From: Actinomycetota bacterium
GTDB lineage: Bacteria > Actinomycetota > Actinomycetes > S36-B12
Assembly (NCBI GenBank): GCA_016870425.1
Contig: VGBQ01000041.1
Location: 1 to 14,903 of the forward strand
Direction: 5' to 3'
DNA length: 14,903 nucleotides
Positions 7,565 to 13,903 of this stretch are shown piece by piece. A model generated the notes under the pieces. The model had not been told where the DNA came from and searched no databases. It worked only from the letters and a program-made list of their open reading frames with translations. The first letter of the stretch is position 1. Every line of letters starts with the position of its first letter. A program made the position numbers and the translations under genes.

Positions 7565-7582
7565 CCGCCCGGAGCAGGGCGG
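7565..7582. terminator. Hairpin between convergent tdk and sepH
   Basis: CCGCCC-GGAGCA-GGGCGG is a perfect 6-bp inverted repeat with a 6-base loop. It fills almost the whole 19-base gap between the tdk and sepH stop codons. It has no U-tract on either side, as in many high-GC actinobacterial terminators. The symmetry would let it serve both transcripts. Confidence 0.6.
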
Positions 7583-7583
7583 A

Positions 7584-8237
7584 TCAGGTGTCGGACTGCC
7601 CAGCCCCGAAGAGGATCTCGTCCCATCGGGGCACGCTCGCGCGGCGGCCCTTGCGTGACTTCCCCCGCGCTGCCTCGGCCGGCGATGGCGCGGGCACGTC
7701 GACGTCATCACTGTCTGCTCCGCCAGCCGCATCATGAGCACCGTCGGTCTCATCGTCGCTGGCGTGAGCATCCTCGTCGTGCACGCGTGCCGGTGTGGCT
7801 TCATCGCGCGGAAGGGACACGGTGGACGTCGTGGATCGCAGCGGTACGACGACATCCTCGGAGGCGAGGCGGTGCGACGCAGCGTCATCGGGTTGGACTG
7901 AGCGAGACCGGGGGTCGTAGACCCACGTGGAGATGGGGGAGTCCTCGCCGAGCGCGGCCACCACGGTCCAACGGCCATCCGGTCGACGCCAGGAGTCCCA
8001 GCGCAGATCGTCGATGCTGTCGCGCACGTCGCGGCGGACCAGGGTCTCCAGGTCCTCCGTGCCCGGTCGCACCACGCACGCACGCGCCTGCTCACTGACC
8101 CACGCACGCTCGGCGAGAGGCGGCCCGCTGAAGCGCTCGATAGCCGCCTGGTCCATGCCGGTGTCGTCGACCAGCTCGGCGACGGTCGCGCCGGAGCGGA
8201 TCCGGGATTGGATCTCCCGGGGGCTCAGCGTGTCCAG
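7584..8237 (-). CDS. sepH: SepH-like cell division protein (DUF3071), short N-terminus, unusual start
   Basis: SepH binds FtsZ and stimulates its assembly at division sites in actinobacteria. The helix-turn-helix region LSPREIQSRIRSGATVAEL, followed by FSGPPLAERA, is clear. So are the WDSWRRPDGRW and STWVYDPRSRSVQ blocks and the terminal SVPRWDEILFG motif, separated by an acidic Ala/Asp-rich linker. Family members usually carry about 60 further residues before the helix-turn-helix. Here that space is occupied by the end of the MFS gene. No ATG or GTG exists in frame before the helix-turn-helix. Two starts are possible: a CTG at 8235-8237 with GAGGAGG five bases upstream (chosen; 217 residues), or a TTG at 8345 inside the MFS gene (253 residues, no ribosome site). 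A relic of a longer gene or a sequencing frameshift is also possible. Confidence 0.8.
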   Translation of the reverse strand: MDTLSPREIQSRIRSGATVAELVDDTGMDQAAIERFSGPPLAERAWVSEQARACVVRPGTEDLETLVRRDVRDSIDDLRWDSWRRPDGRWTVVAALGEDSPISTWVYDPRSRSVQPDDAASHRLASEDVVVPLRSTTSTVSLPRDEATPARVHDEDAHASDDETDGAHDAAGGADSDDVDVPAPSPAEAARGKSRKGRRASVPRWDEILFGAGQSDT

Positions 8238-8242
8238 GGTGG

Positions 8243-8249
8243 CCTCCTC
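8243..8249 (-). promoter_or_regulatory. Strong ribosome binding site ahead of a CTG in sepH
   Basis: GAGGAGG on the minus strand is an almost full match to the anti-Shine-Dalgarno sequence. It sits five bases before a CTG that begins the conserved SepH block. It is the main evidence for a non-canonical start. It could instead be chance, since the same bases can encode Arg-Glu-Glu-Ala in the longer frame. Confidence 0.45.
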
Positions 8250-8281
8250 GCGGCGGGACGCACGACGTGCGTCGAGGTCAG

Positions 8282-8287
8282 ACGTTA
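8282..8287 (-). promoter_or_regulatory. Candidate -10 element for sepH
   Basis: TAACGT on the minus strand fits TANNNT and lies between the MFS stop and the CTG start. A transcript beginning about seven bases later would have a leader of roughly 38 bases containing the GAGGAGG site. No -35 match is seen. Confidence 0.35.
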
Positions 8288-8295
8288 GCCCACAA

Positions 8296-9510
8296 TCACG
8301 CGTGGCGGGCGTGGACCCCGCGACGCACCCGGCCGTGGCCGGCAAGTGCCACGACGGCGACGAGGCAGGCGGCGCCCAGCGTCACCAGCAGACCCGCCTG
8401 CGGACCCGCCTGATCAATGAGCCAACCCGCCCCCGCGGCCGAGGCTGCGACCCCGATGCCGATCGACGAGATCGCCCAGGACAGCCCCTCGGTGATCTCC
8501 GAGGGCCGCACGAGGACCTCCACGAGGGTGAAGCAGGTGATGAGAACAGGTGACACCGCCAGCCCGGCAACAAAGGCGAGGATTCCGAAGGCGAGCAGGC
8601 CGGGGCGCAGCAGCAGCGGCAGGGTCACGGCCAGCAGGGCCAGGGATGCGAGGAGCAGCACCCGGGGCAGGCGCGCGTCGCTGGACGATGACGACCGCGC
8701 GCCCACGACCAGAGCCGACGCCATCGACCCGGCGGCATAGGCGGCCAGGATGAGTCCGGCCAGGGCGCGGCGGTCGGCGTCGTCTGCCAGGGCGACCGTG
8801 GCGACGTCGATCGAGCCGAAGACGCCGCCGATGGCGACGAGCACGATGAGCACGGCGGGCATGCCTGTGCGGCGCAGGGGATGGCCGCCTGACGACGTCG
8901 GTCGGCCGGCCGCTGGAGGCTCGGTGCTGCGCTGGGCGAGCAGGAGCGTGGAGCCCACGGCCACGAGCGCAGCAGCAGCGATCACCGGTGCTGGCGCGGA
9001 GAGAGCGACGGCAAGGAACGTCGCGAGCGGGGGCCCGACGATGAAGATCAACTCATCCAGGACACCCTCGAATGCGAAGGCGGTGCGCAGTCGATTGTCA
9101 GGGCCCAGGGCGTGGGCCCAGCGAGCTCGCACGAGGGCGCCGGTGGCTGGCTGGGTGGCCCCTGAGATGACCGCCAGGGCGATGAGGGCCGCCGGACTCC
9201 AGCCGGCGACCGCTGACCACGCCAGCAGGAGGAGCGTGACGGCATGCACGGTGACCAGGACCCGCACCACGCGCAGCTGTCCCCATCGGTCCACGGCCCG
9301 CGAGCCGAGGGGGTTGATGAGTGCGCTGCTGACGGTGTACGCCGCCGCCACGACTCCCGCGAGCGCGTAGGAACCGCGCAGTTCGCTGACCATGAGCACG
9401 ATCCCGAGTGCCACCATCGAGATGGGCAGCCGCGCAACGAAGGCGGCTGCGGTGAATCTCGCGGCGCCGGGTCGACGCAGGATGTCGACGTAGGGACCGG
9501 TCACGCGCAC
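8296..9510 (-). CDS. Major facilitator superfamily transporter
   Basis: This 404-residue integral membrane protein has about twelve hydrophobic segments in two groups of six. They are separated by a hydrophilic loop around residues 195-215 (STEPPAAGRPTSSGGHPLRR). The layout is that of MFS drug/solute exporters. The loop after helix 2 reads NPLGSRAVDRWGQLR, resembling the MFS loop 2-3 motif (GxLaDrxGrr). The substrate cannot be predicted. The GTG at 9508-9510 has no Shine-Dalgarno sequence. It is preceded by TAGCCT and six bases, matching the leaderless pattern seen elsewhere in the window. A second GTG two codons later is an alternative. The gene is divergent from the inositol-monophosphatase-like gene across only 28 bases, and its end abuts sepH. 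Confidence 0.88.
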   Translation of the reverse strand: MRVTGPYVDILRRPGAARFTAAAFVARLPISMVALGIVLMVSELRGSYALAGVVAAAYTVSSALINPLGSRAVDRWGQLRVVRVLVTVHAVTLLLLAWSAVAGWSPAALIALAVISGATQPATGALVRARWAHALGPDNRLRTAFAFEGVLDELIFIVGPPLATFLAVALSAPAPVIAAAALVAVGSTLLLAQRSTEPPAAGRPTSSGGHPLRRTGMPAVLIVLVAIGGVFGSIDVATVALADDADRRALAGLILAAYAAGSMASALVVGARSSSSSDARLPRVLLLASLALLAVTLPLLLRPGLLAFGILAFVAGLAVSPVLITCFTLVEVLVRPSEITEGLSWAISSIGIGVAASAAGAGWLIDQAGPQAGLLVTLGAACLVAVVALAGHGRVRRGVHARHA

Positions 9511-9516
9511 GGCACG

Positions 9517-9522
9517 AGGCTA
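9517..9522 (-). promoter_or_regulatory. Candidate leaderless -10 element for the MFS gene
   Basis: TAGCCT on the minus strand is followed by six bases (CGTGCC) and the GTG start. The expected transcription start coincides with the start codon. It lies four bases from the opposing -10-like element at 9527-9532. Confidence 0.5.
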
Positions 9523-9526
9523 ATGG

Positions 9527-9532
9527 CACGCT
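9527..9532 (+). promoter_or_regulatory. Candidate leaderless -10 element for the inositol-monophosphatase-like gene
   Basis: CACGCT is followed by six bases (GGCGGC) and the ATG, the same spacing as the other leaderless candidates. The first base is C instead of the usual T, so support is weaker than for the TANNNT cases. Confidence 0.4.
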
Positions 9533-9538
9533 GGCGGC

Positions 9539-10360
9539 ATGAGCCCGACGCCTACCCCACCCGATACCGCCCTCCTCGATGAGCTGGTGGCCCTGGCCCG
9601 TGCTGCGGCTGAGGCTGCCGGGGCATTCCTGCGCGATGAGCGGCCGCGGGATCTGCAGGTGACGGCGAAGTCCAGTCCCACGGATGTGGTGACCCAGATG
9701 GACCGGGCTGCGGAGGAGCACCTCATCGCAACGATCCTCGGAGCGCGTCCGGGCGATGGCATCCTCGGAGAGGAGGGCGGTGAGCGCCACGGATCCTCGC
9801 CTGTGCGCTGGGTCATCGATCCGCTCGACGGCACCACCAACTACCTATACGGCATCCCGCTGTGGTCGGTCAGCGTGGGCGTCGAGCTCGACGGTGAGGT
9901 GGTCGCGGGCGTGGTGTGCGCCCCGGAGATGGGATCGACGTACCTTGCCCGGCTAGGGGGAGGGGCCTGGGCGGAGTCCCGGCACGGCTCGCGGGCCCTG
10001 CGCGCCTCGGCCGTCACGGACCTAGCCCTATCGCTGCTCTCCACCGGATTCGGGTACGACAGTGAGCAGCGCCGCCGCCAGGCGGAGTCCCTTGTCGCCG
10101 TGGCACCACGGGTGCGCGATGTCCGCCGACTCGGGTCGGCCGCGATCGATCTGTGCTGGGTCGCAGCGGGACTCACCGACGCATACGTCGAATCGCGTCT
10201 CAATCCCTGGGATGTGGCGGCCGGTGCCCTTATCGCGCAGGAGGCGGGCGCCGTCGTGCTCGGTGCGCGAGATCCGCAGACGGCTCCCTTCGTCATGGCT
10301 AGTGCACCGGGGATTGCCGATCAGTTGCAGACGCTGCTCATGGCCTCTTCGACTCGTTAA
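9539..10360 (+). CDS. Inositol-monophosphatase family phosphatase
   Basis: This 273-residue magnesium-dependent phosphatase belongs to the IMPase/SuhB/FBPase superfamily. It carries the metal-binding GEEGG (residues 77-81), the core signature WVIDPLDGTTNYLYG (91-105) and the C-terminal PWDVAAGALIAQEAGAVV with Trp224-Asp225. Likely substrates are inositol 1-phosphate, used for phosphatidylinositol and mycothiol in actinobacteria, or histidinol phosphate, since some members do that job. The sequence does not decide between them. The ATG start has no clear ribosome site and fits the leaderless spacing. Its TAA stop overlaps the TAA of the convergent carbonic-anhydrase-like gene through the palindrome TTAA. 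Confidence 0.92.
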   Translation: MSPTPTPPDTALLDELVALARAAAEAAGAFLRDERPRDLQVTAKSSPTDVVTQMDRAAEEHLIATILGARPGDGILGEEGGERHGSSPVRWVIDPLDGTTNYLYGIPLWSVSVGVELDGEVVAGVVCAPEMGSTYLARLGGGAWAESRHGSRALRASAVTDLALSLLSTGFGYDSEQRRRQAESLVAVAPRVRDVRRLGSAAIDLCWVAAGLTDAYVESRLNPWDVAAGALIAQEAGAVVLGARDPQTAPFVMASAPGIADQLQTLLMASSTR

Positions 10361-10875
10361 TCGATGCGGCGGAGCTCAGCGGCGTACCAGTGAGCGTTGT
10401 GCACGTAGGTGGTGGCAGCGTGCTCGATGAGCGCCGGATCCGCAGCGCCTTCGACGATGCGAGCCGGCACCCCGCGTGCTAGCGCGCGCTCCGGCACGAT
10501 GGTGCCCGGGGCGACGAGCGCCTGCGCGGCGACCAGTGCTCCCTGGCACACGCGGGCACGGTGGAGCACGGTCGCCCCTGAGCCGACAAGAGCGCCGTCC
10601 TCGATGACGCACCCCTCGAGGTGAGCGAGATGGCCCACCGTGCATCCGTCGCCGATCACCGTGTCCAGTTCCCCCGTGCAGTGCACGATCGCGCCGTCCT
10701 GGATCGACGTGCGCTCGCCCACCAGGATCCGGCCGTGATCGCCTCGCAGGACCGCACCGGGCCACACGGTGGATTCCGCTCCGATGGCGACGGCACCGAT
10801 GATGACGGCATCGGGGTGGACGAAGGCCCGATCGGAGATCTCAGGGGTCAACTCACCCAGGGCGTAGATCGGCAT
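10357..10875 (-). CDS. Gamma-carbonic-anhydrase-like left-handed beta-helix protein
   Basis: This 172-residue protein has hexapeptide repeats that build the left-handed beta helix of gamma carbonic anhydrases (YrdA/PaaY/CaiE type). These form trimers with metal at subunit interfaces. The repeat region runs from about residue 17 to 140, followed by a C-terminal helix. Expected metal ligands His65 (IVHCTGE) and His82 (VGHLAH) are present. The usual third histidine, in an LHG triplet, is replaced by Glu87 (HLEGC), with an extra His85 two residues before it. It may hydrate CO2, act on another substrate or be inactive. The ATG was chosen because GAGGAGGG lies just upstream and MPIYALGE is a normal family start. 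The open frame continues upstream without support. Confidence 0.88.
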   Translation of the reverse strand: MPIYALGELTPEISDRAFVHPDAVIIGAVAIGAESTVWPGAVLRGDHGRILVGERTSIQDGAIVHCTGELDTVIGDGCTVGHLAHLEGCVIEDGALVGSGATVLHRARVCQGALVAAQALVAPGTIVPERALARGVPARIVEGAADPALIEHAATTYVHNAHWYAAELRRID

Positions 10876-11075
10876 GGTCCCTCCTCGTGTGCGTGTCCCC
10901 GGCCAGTGTCCGCAACAATTCGTCCTCGCGCCACAGTGTCCCGGGGCGGGTCGAATCGGGCTCGACAGGGCCGCGTGTGAGGTGGCGCAGCGGCCTAGGG
11001 CACAATCTCGGGGTTGCTGGCACAATGCCATGCATCACCACTTGACCACTCGAGCTGCTGGGGGCACGCACCGCA
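10876..11075. promoter_or_regulatory. Divergent intergenic region between the gamma-CA-like and DUF4193 genes
   Basis: At 200 bases this is the longest gap in the window and must hold promoters for both flanking genes. Toward DUF4193, GGCACAAT occurs twice exactly 20 bases apart (10999-11006 and 11019-11026). Each copy contains CACAAT, a possible -10. The second copy is inside a perfect inverted repeat TGGCA-CAA-TGCCA (11018-11030). Toward the carbonic-anhydrase-like gene, CACTGT on the minus strand at 10932-10937 is a weak -10 candidate. No RNA gene or riboswitch was recognised. Confidence 0.4.
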
Positions 11076-11372
11076 ATGGCTACCGACTACGACGCACCGC
11101 GCAAGACCGACGAGGAGCTCGCCGAGGACAGCCTCGAGGAGCTCAAGGCTCGTCGCGTCGATAAGGCGGCTTCCACGGTCGACGTCGACGAGGCGGAACT
11201 CGCCGAGACCCTGGAATTGCCGGGTGCCGATCTGTCCGACGAGAGCCTCACGGTGCGCGTGCTCCCGCGCCAGGCGGACGAATTCACCTGCAGTTCGTGC
11301 TTCCTGGTGCATCACCGCAGCCAGCTGGACCACGAGGGCAAGAACGGCCCGGTCTGCACGGACTGCGCCTAG
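11076..11372 (+). CDS. DUF4193 zinc-ribbon protein
   Basis: This 98-residue small acidic protein of the actinobacterial DUF4193 family has no established function. The N-terminal two thirds is charged and probably helical (TDEELAEDSLEELKARR). The C-terminus is a zinc-ribbon: C72-x2-C75 in FTCSSCFLVHHRSQL and C94-x2-C97 in the last residues, VCTDCA. The MATDYDAPRKTDEEL start is typical for the family. No good ribosome site is visible; only a GGGGG run 11 bases upstream is seen. Zinc-ribbons of this kind often contact nucleic acid or RNA polymerase, which is only a suggestion here. The gene is monocistronic and converges on DUF4235. Confidence 0.9.
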   Translation: MATDYDAPRKTDEELAEDSLEELKARRVDKAASTVDVDEAELAETLELPGADLSDESLTVRVLPRQADEFTCSSCFLVHHRSQLDHEGKNGPVCTDCA

Positions 11373-11387
11373 CCGGCGACGATCCCG

Positions 11388-11663
11388 TCAGGACTCGTCG
11401 TCGGGGATCCCCTTGGACGCCGCCCGGTAGATCACGAGTTGGATCACGGCCGCCGTCGTGGCTGTCGCCAGAGTCCAGGTCAGGGCCCGGGCGAAGCTGA
11501 CGGCGCGATCATCGACATTGGGTGGCTTCTTGCCCGTGACGGCCGAGTAGCCCGCGGAGAGCGCCCGGTCGGCCGCCCAGGTTGCGGCCAGGACCACGAA
11601 GGGCGCGGCAATCTTGAGCACAGGGTGCGCGGACTTCATCCGCGGCTCGGGAGAGTCCGACAT
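11388..11663 (-). CDS. DUF4235 small membrane protein
   Basis: This 91-residue protein resembles the actinobacterial DUF4235 family, of unknown function. Two hydrophobic segments (about residues 15-35 and 60-82) flank a short loop with GKKPPNVDDRAVSF, suggesting a two-pass inner-membrane protein. The ATG at 11661-11663 lies 9 bases after the DUF3093 stop with a GGGG run upstream, so it is the second gene of a two-gene unit. It ends 15 bases from the convergent DUF4193 stop. Confidence 0.82.
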   Translation of the reverse strand: MSDSPEPRMKSAHPVLKIAAPFVVLAATWAADRALSAGYSAVTGKKPPNVDDRAVSFARALTWTLATATTAAVIQLVIYRAASKGIPDDES

Positions 11664-11672
11664 GACCCCAGG

Positions 11673-12236
11673 CTATCGCTCGGCCTCCGGTGGCGGGCCC
11701 GGTGTCGGTGGGTGAGGAGCGAGGGCGGCCACGATCGCTGCGGTGAGGCGCTCGGGGTGGCGGGTGGTCACGACCCATCGGGGGTGGGGGTCCCGGGAGT
11801 CGTTGACGTCGATAGCCACCCCGCGCCGCGACGACCAGGGGCGCAGCACGAGATAGTCCCGCGGGTCACCATGTCGGCGCGCCTCGCGCATGCCGTGCGC
11901 ATCCAGTGCGGATGCACCCGCAACAGCCGTGAGCGGCAGGCGCGCTCGCCCTGCCAGCACCACGCGATCATCGACGCGGATCGTGGGGCTGGTGAAGACG
12001 AGCACCCCCACGCCGGTGACCGCGACCGTCCCTCCGACAAGCCACCCCGCCGTCGCGCCGTACGCCGCCGAGTAGGCAACGCCGACGACGGCGGCCAGCG
12101 CGATGGCCAGCACCACGATCGCGATCGGCGGGTACAACCGCTCGCGGTAGACCGGGTGCTGACCGTCCCGACCCTCCACCCATGCGTGACCGGGGGCATC
12201 CGGCGACGACGCAGGGTCTCCCGGATGCAGCGCCAT
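11673..12236 (-). CDS. DUF3093 membrane protein
   Basis: This 187-residue protein resembles the DUF3093 family, found in actinobacteria near dut and of unknown function. After a hydrophilic N-terminus it has the family motif YRERLYPP. Two membrane segments follow (about 34-55 and 58-82). Then comes a soluble domain with SPTIRVDDRVVLAGRARLPL, YLVLRPWSSRRGVAIDV and WVVTTRHPERLTAAI, the usual family blocks. The soluble part is likely cytoplasmic and PH-like in pattern. The ATG is preceded by CACCCT and six bases, again the leaderless spacing. It is divergent from the thioesterase-dut unit across 48 bases. Confidence 0.88.
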   Translation of the reverse strand: MALHPGDPASSPDAPGHAWVEGRDGQHPVYRERLYPPIAIVVLAIALAAVVGVAYSAAYGATAGWLVGGTVAVTGVGVLVFTSPTIRVDDRVVLAGRARLPLTAVAGASALDAHGMREARRHGDPRDYLVLRPWSSRRGVAIDVNDSRDPHPRWVVTTRHPERLTAAIVAALAPHPPTPGPPPEAER

Positions 12237-12242
12237 GCCTCC

Positions 12243-12248
12243 AGGGTG
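12243..12248 (-). promoter_or_regulatory. Candidate leaderless -10 element for DUF3093
   Basis: CACCCT on the minus strand is followed by six bases (GGAGGC) and the ATG. The GGAGG in the spacer is too close to the ATG to work as a normal ribosome site. Confidence 0.35.
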
Positions 12249-12272
12249 TCAGGGGCGACCGGCACGCGCGGA

Positions 12273-12278
12273 TAGGGT
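12273..12278 (+). promoter_or_regulatory. Candidate leaderless -10 element for the thioesterase-dut-DUF3710 unit
   Basis: TAGGGT is followed by six bases (CCGGGG) and the GTG start of the first gene. This matches TANNNT with the transcription start on the start codon. No -35 match is seen. Confidence 0.55.
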
Positions 12279-12284
12279 CCGGGG

Positions 12285-12878
12285 GTGAGCGATCGTCGCG
12301 CGCGCCAGCGCAGTCCGCACCCACCCGACAACGCCGTCGTGCCGGCTCGCCACGAGCAGGCGCCGCGCCCGGGTGACGTAGTTGTCAGTCACTACCGGTG
12401 GTGCGTGGGCTGCGGTGCCGATCACCCGGCGGGCCTTCACCTGCGCGTCATCGCTGGCGAGGGGATGACGATGTCGAGCACACTCGACGTGGGCGACTTC
12501 CACCAGGGTGCTCCCGGTCTCGCCCATGGCGGCGTCATCGCGACAGCGATGGACGAGGCTATGGGGGCCCTCAACAGGCTGCTCCTCGTGCCGGTGGTCA
12601 CGGTGCACCTCGAGGTTGACTACGTCAGGCCCGTGCCGGTCGGGACCACCCTGCACATCCACACCGAGATCGCCGGGCAGGTGGGGCGCAAGGTGTTCAC
12701 CTCAGGTGTCGCCCGGCTCGACGCGCCCGACGGCCCTGTCGCGGTCGAGGCGGCAGCGCTTTTCCTCCAGGTGCCCATCGAGCACTTCGTCGAGCACGGC
12801 AGTCCCGCGCACATCGAGGCAGCCGTCCGGGAGCGCCCCGGTGGTGCGGCGGCCTGGCGACGGGAGGTCAGCCCGTGA
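12285..12878 (+). CDS. PaaI-type hotdog-fold thioesterase
   Basis: This 197-residue hotdog-fold protein is of the PaaI/acyl-CoA thioesterase type. A cysteine pair WCVGCGADHPAGLHL lies at residues 39-53. The catalytic-helix motif HGGVIATAMDEAMGAL is at 81-96, with HGG and Asp90/Glu91 as likely active-site elements. Further strands VDYVRPVPVGTTL and VEAAALFLQV follow. It probably hydrolyses an acyl-CoA or similar thioester, but the substrate is unknown. The first 30 residues are a proline/arginine-rich extension of unclear value; the true start could be a little later. The GTG start fits a leaderless transcript. The stop overlaps the dut GTG by 4 bases. Confidence 0.87.
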   Translation: MSDRRARQRSPHPPDNAVVPARHEQAPRPGDVVVSHYRWCVGCGADHPAGLHLRVIAGEGMTMSSTLDVGDFHQGAPGLAHGGVIATAMDEAMGALNRLLLVPVVTVHLEVDYVRPVPVGTTLHIHTEIAGQVGRKVFTSGVARLDAPDGPVAVEAAALFLQVPIEHFVEHGSPAHIEAAVRERPGGAAAWRREVSP

Positions 12879-13345
12879 CCGAGTCGGTAGACGTGCTCAT
12901 CGTCCGGCTGGATCCCGATCTGCCGCTGCCGGCTTACGCGCTCCCGGGCGATGCGGGCTTCGACATCTGCTCCCGCGTCGACGTGACCCTCGCGCCGGGT
13001 GAGCGGGTCGTCGTACCCACCGGCCTGGCACTGGCCCTGCCCGATGGCTACGCCGCCTTCGTCCACCCGCGCAGCGGCCTCGCCGCGCGGCACGGGGTCA
13101 CGGTCGTCAACGCCCCCGGGACTATCGATGCGGGCTATCGCGGCGAGGTGCAGGTGTGCTTGCTCAACACCGACCTGCGCGAGACCGTGTCTGTGCGACG
13201 CGGGGATCGGATTGCCCAGATCGTCGTCCAGCGTGTGGTCCGGGCGGTCATGCACGAGGCCGAGCGCCTGCCCGACTCCCACCGTGGGCAGGGTGGCTAC
13301 GGCTCGACAGGTAGCGTGAGCCGTCGCACAGAGGAGGATGCGTGA
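12875..13345 (+). CDS. dut: Deoxyuridine 5'-triphosphate nucleotidohydrolase (dUTPase)
   Basis: dUTPase hydrolyses dUTP to dUMP and pyrophosphate, keeping uracil out of DNA and feeding thymidylate synthesis. The 156-residue protein has all five motifs of the homotrimeric family in order: PGDAGFDI (24-31), PRSGLA (65-70), the uracil-binding GTIDAGYRGE (82-91) with catalytic Asp85, RGDRIAQIVVQ (109-119), and the C-terminal RGQGGYGSTG (137-146). In the last motif tyrosine replaces the usual stacking phenylalanine. The GTG start has GGGAGGT upstream and overlaps the thioesterase stop as GTGA. The end overlaps DUF3710 in the same way, indicating coupled translation of three genes. Confidence 0.97.
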   Translation: MTESVDVLIVRLDPDLPLPAYALPGDAGFDICSRVDVTLAPGERVVVPTGLALALPDGYAAFVHPRSGLAARHGVTVVNAPGTIDAGYRGEVQVCLLNTDLRETVSVRRGDRIAQIVVQRVVRAVMHEAERLPDSHRGQGGYGSTGSVSRRTEEDA

Positions 13346-13893
13346 GCGAGCACGGACCCTGGGACGAGACGCAGGTCGACGGCCCCGATGGACGACTGGA
13401 CTTCGGCGCGCTGTGGATCCGAGGAGTCAATGGCATGCAGGTCCAGGCGCAGGTCGACGAGGCTTCAGGTGCCGTGGGTGTCATCACGCTCAACCACGGC
13501 CAGGGTGGATTGCAGATCCAGGCCTTCGCCGCACCGCGCACGGCGGGCCTGTGGGATGAGGTGCGCGGCAAGTTGAAGGCTTCGATTTCGGGACAGGGCG
13601 GGGTCATCGAGGAGCACTCGGGCGACCACGGCATCGAGTTGCGCGGACGCGTCCCCGCGCAGGGTGGCCTGCAGCCGGTGAGATTCGTCGGCGTGGACGG
13701 GCCCCGCTGGTTCTTGCGCGGCCTCTTTCTCGGCTCGGCGGCCGAGCCCGGCGGGTCACCCGCACTGGAGGACGCGTTCCGCGACATCGTCGTGATTCGT
13801 GGGGGCGACGCCATGCCACCCGGTGATGCCCTGGCGCTGCGGCTGCCCGCTCAGGCCGCAGAGGCGTCCGATGAGGCGCCGATCCCGGAGTAG
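13342..13893 (+). CDS. DUF3710 family protein
   Basis: This 183-residue soluble protein is of the actinobacterial DUF3710 family, regularly next to dut and of unknown function. Typical blocks are GPWDETQVDG near the N-terminus, RLDFGALWIRGVNGMQVQAQVD, LQIQAFAAPRTAGLWDEVR, and the RWFLRGLFLGSAA segment followed by a conserved FRDIVVIRGGDAMPPGDALAL. It has no signal peptide, membrane helix or known catalytic motif. The GTG start has GAGGAGG four bases upstream and overlaps the dut stop by 4 bases, so it is clearly translated with dut. It ends 10 bases before the convergent hydrolase stop. Confidence 0.92.
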   Translation: MSEHGPWDETQVDGPDGRLDFGALWIRGVNGMQVQAQVDEASGAVGVITLNHGQGGLQIQAFAAPRTAGLWDEVRGKLKASISGQGGVIEEHSGDHGIELRGRVPAQGGLQPVRFVGVDGPRWFLRGLFLGSAAEPGGSPALEDAFRDIVVIRGGDAMPPGDALALRLPAQAAEASDEAPIPE

Positions 13894-13903
13894 CCCCTGT
13901 GAT

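Noticed and set aside
10876..11031. 52-codon upstream extension of the carbonic-anhydrase-like gene
   Set aside because: Homologues begin at MPIYALGE, and a strong ribosome site lies directly before that ATG. The extension fills the intergenic region with unrelated residues.
11377..11409. Possible hairpins around the DUF4193/DUF4235 stops (CGACGA with TCGTCG, GATCCC with GGGATC)
   Set aside because: The two pairings compete, have mismatches or long loops, and have no T-tract, so I cannot call a terminator.
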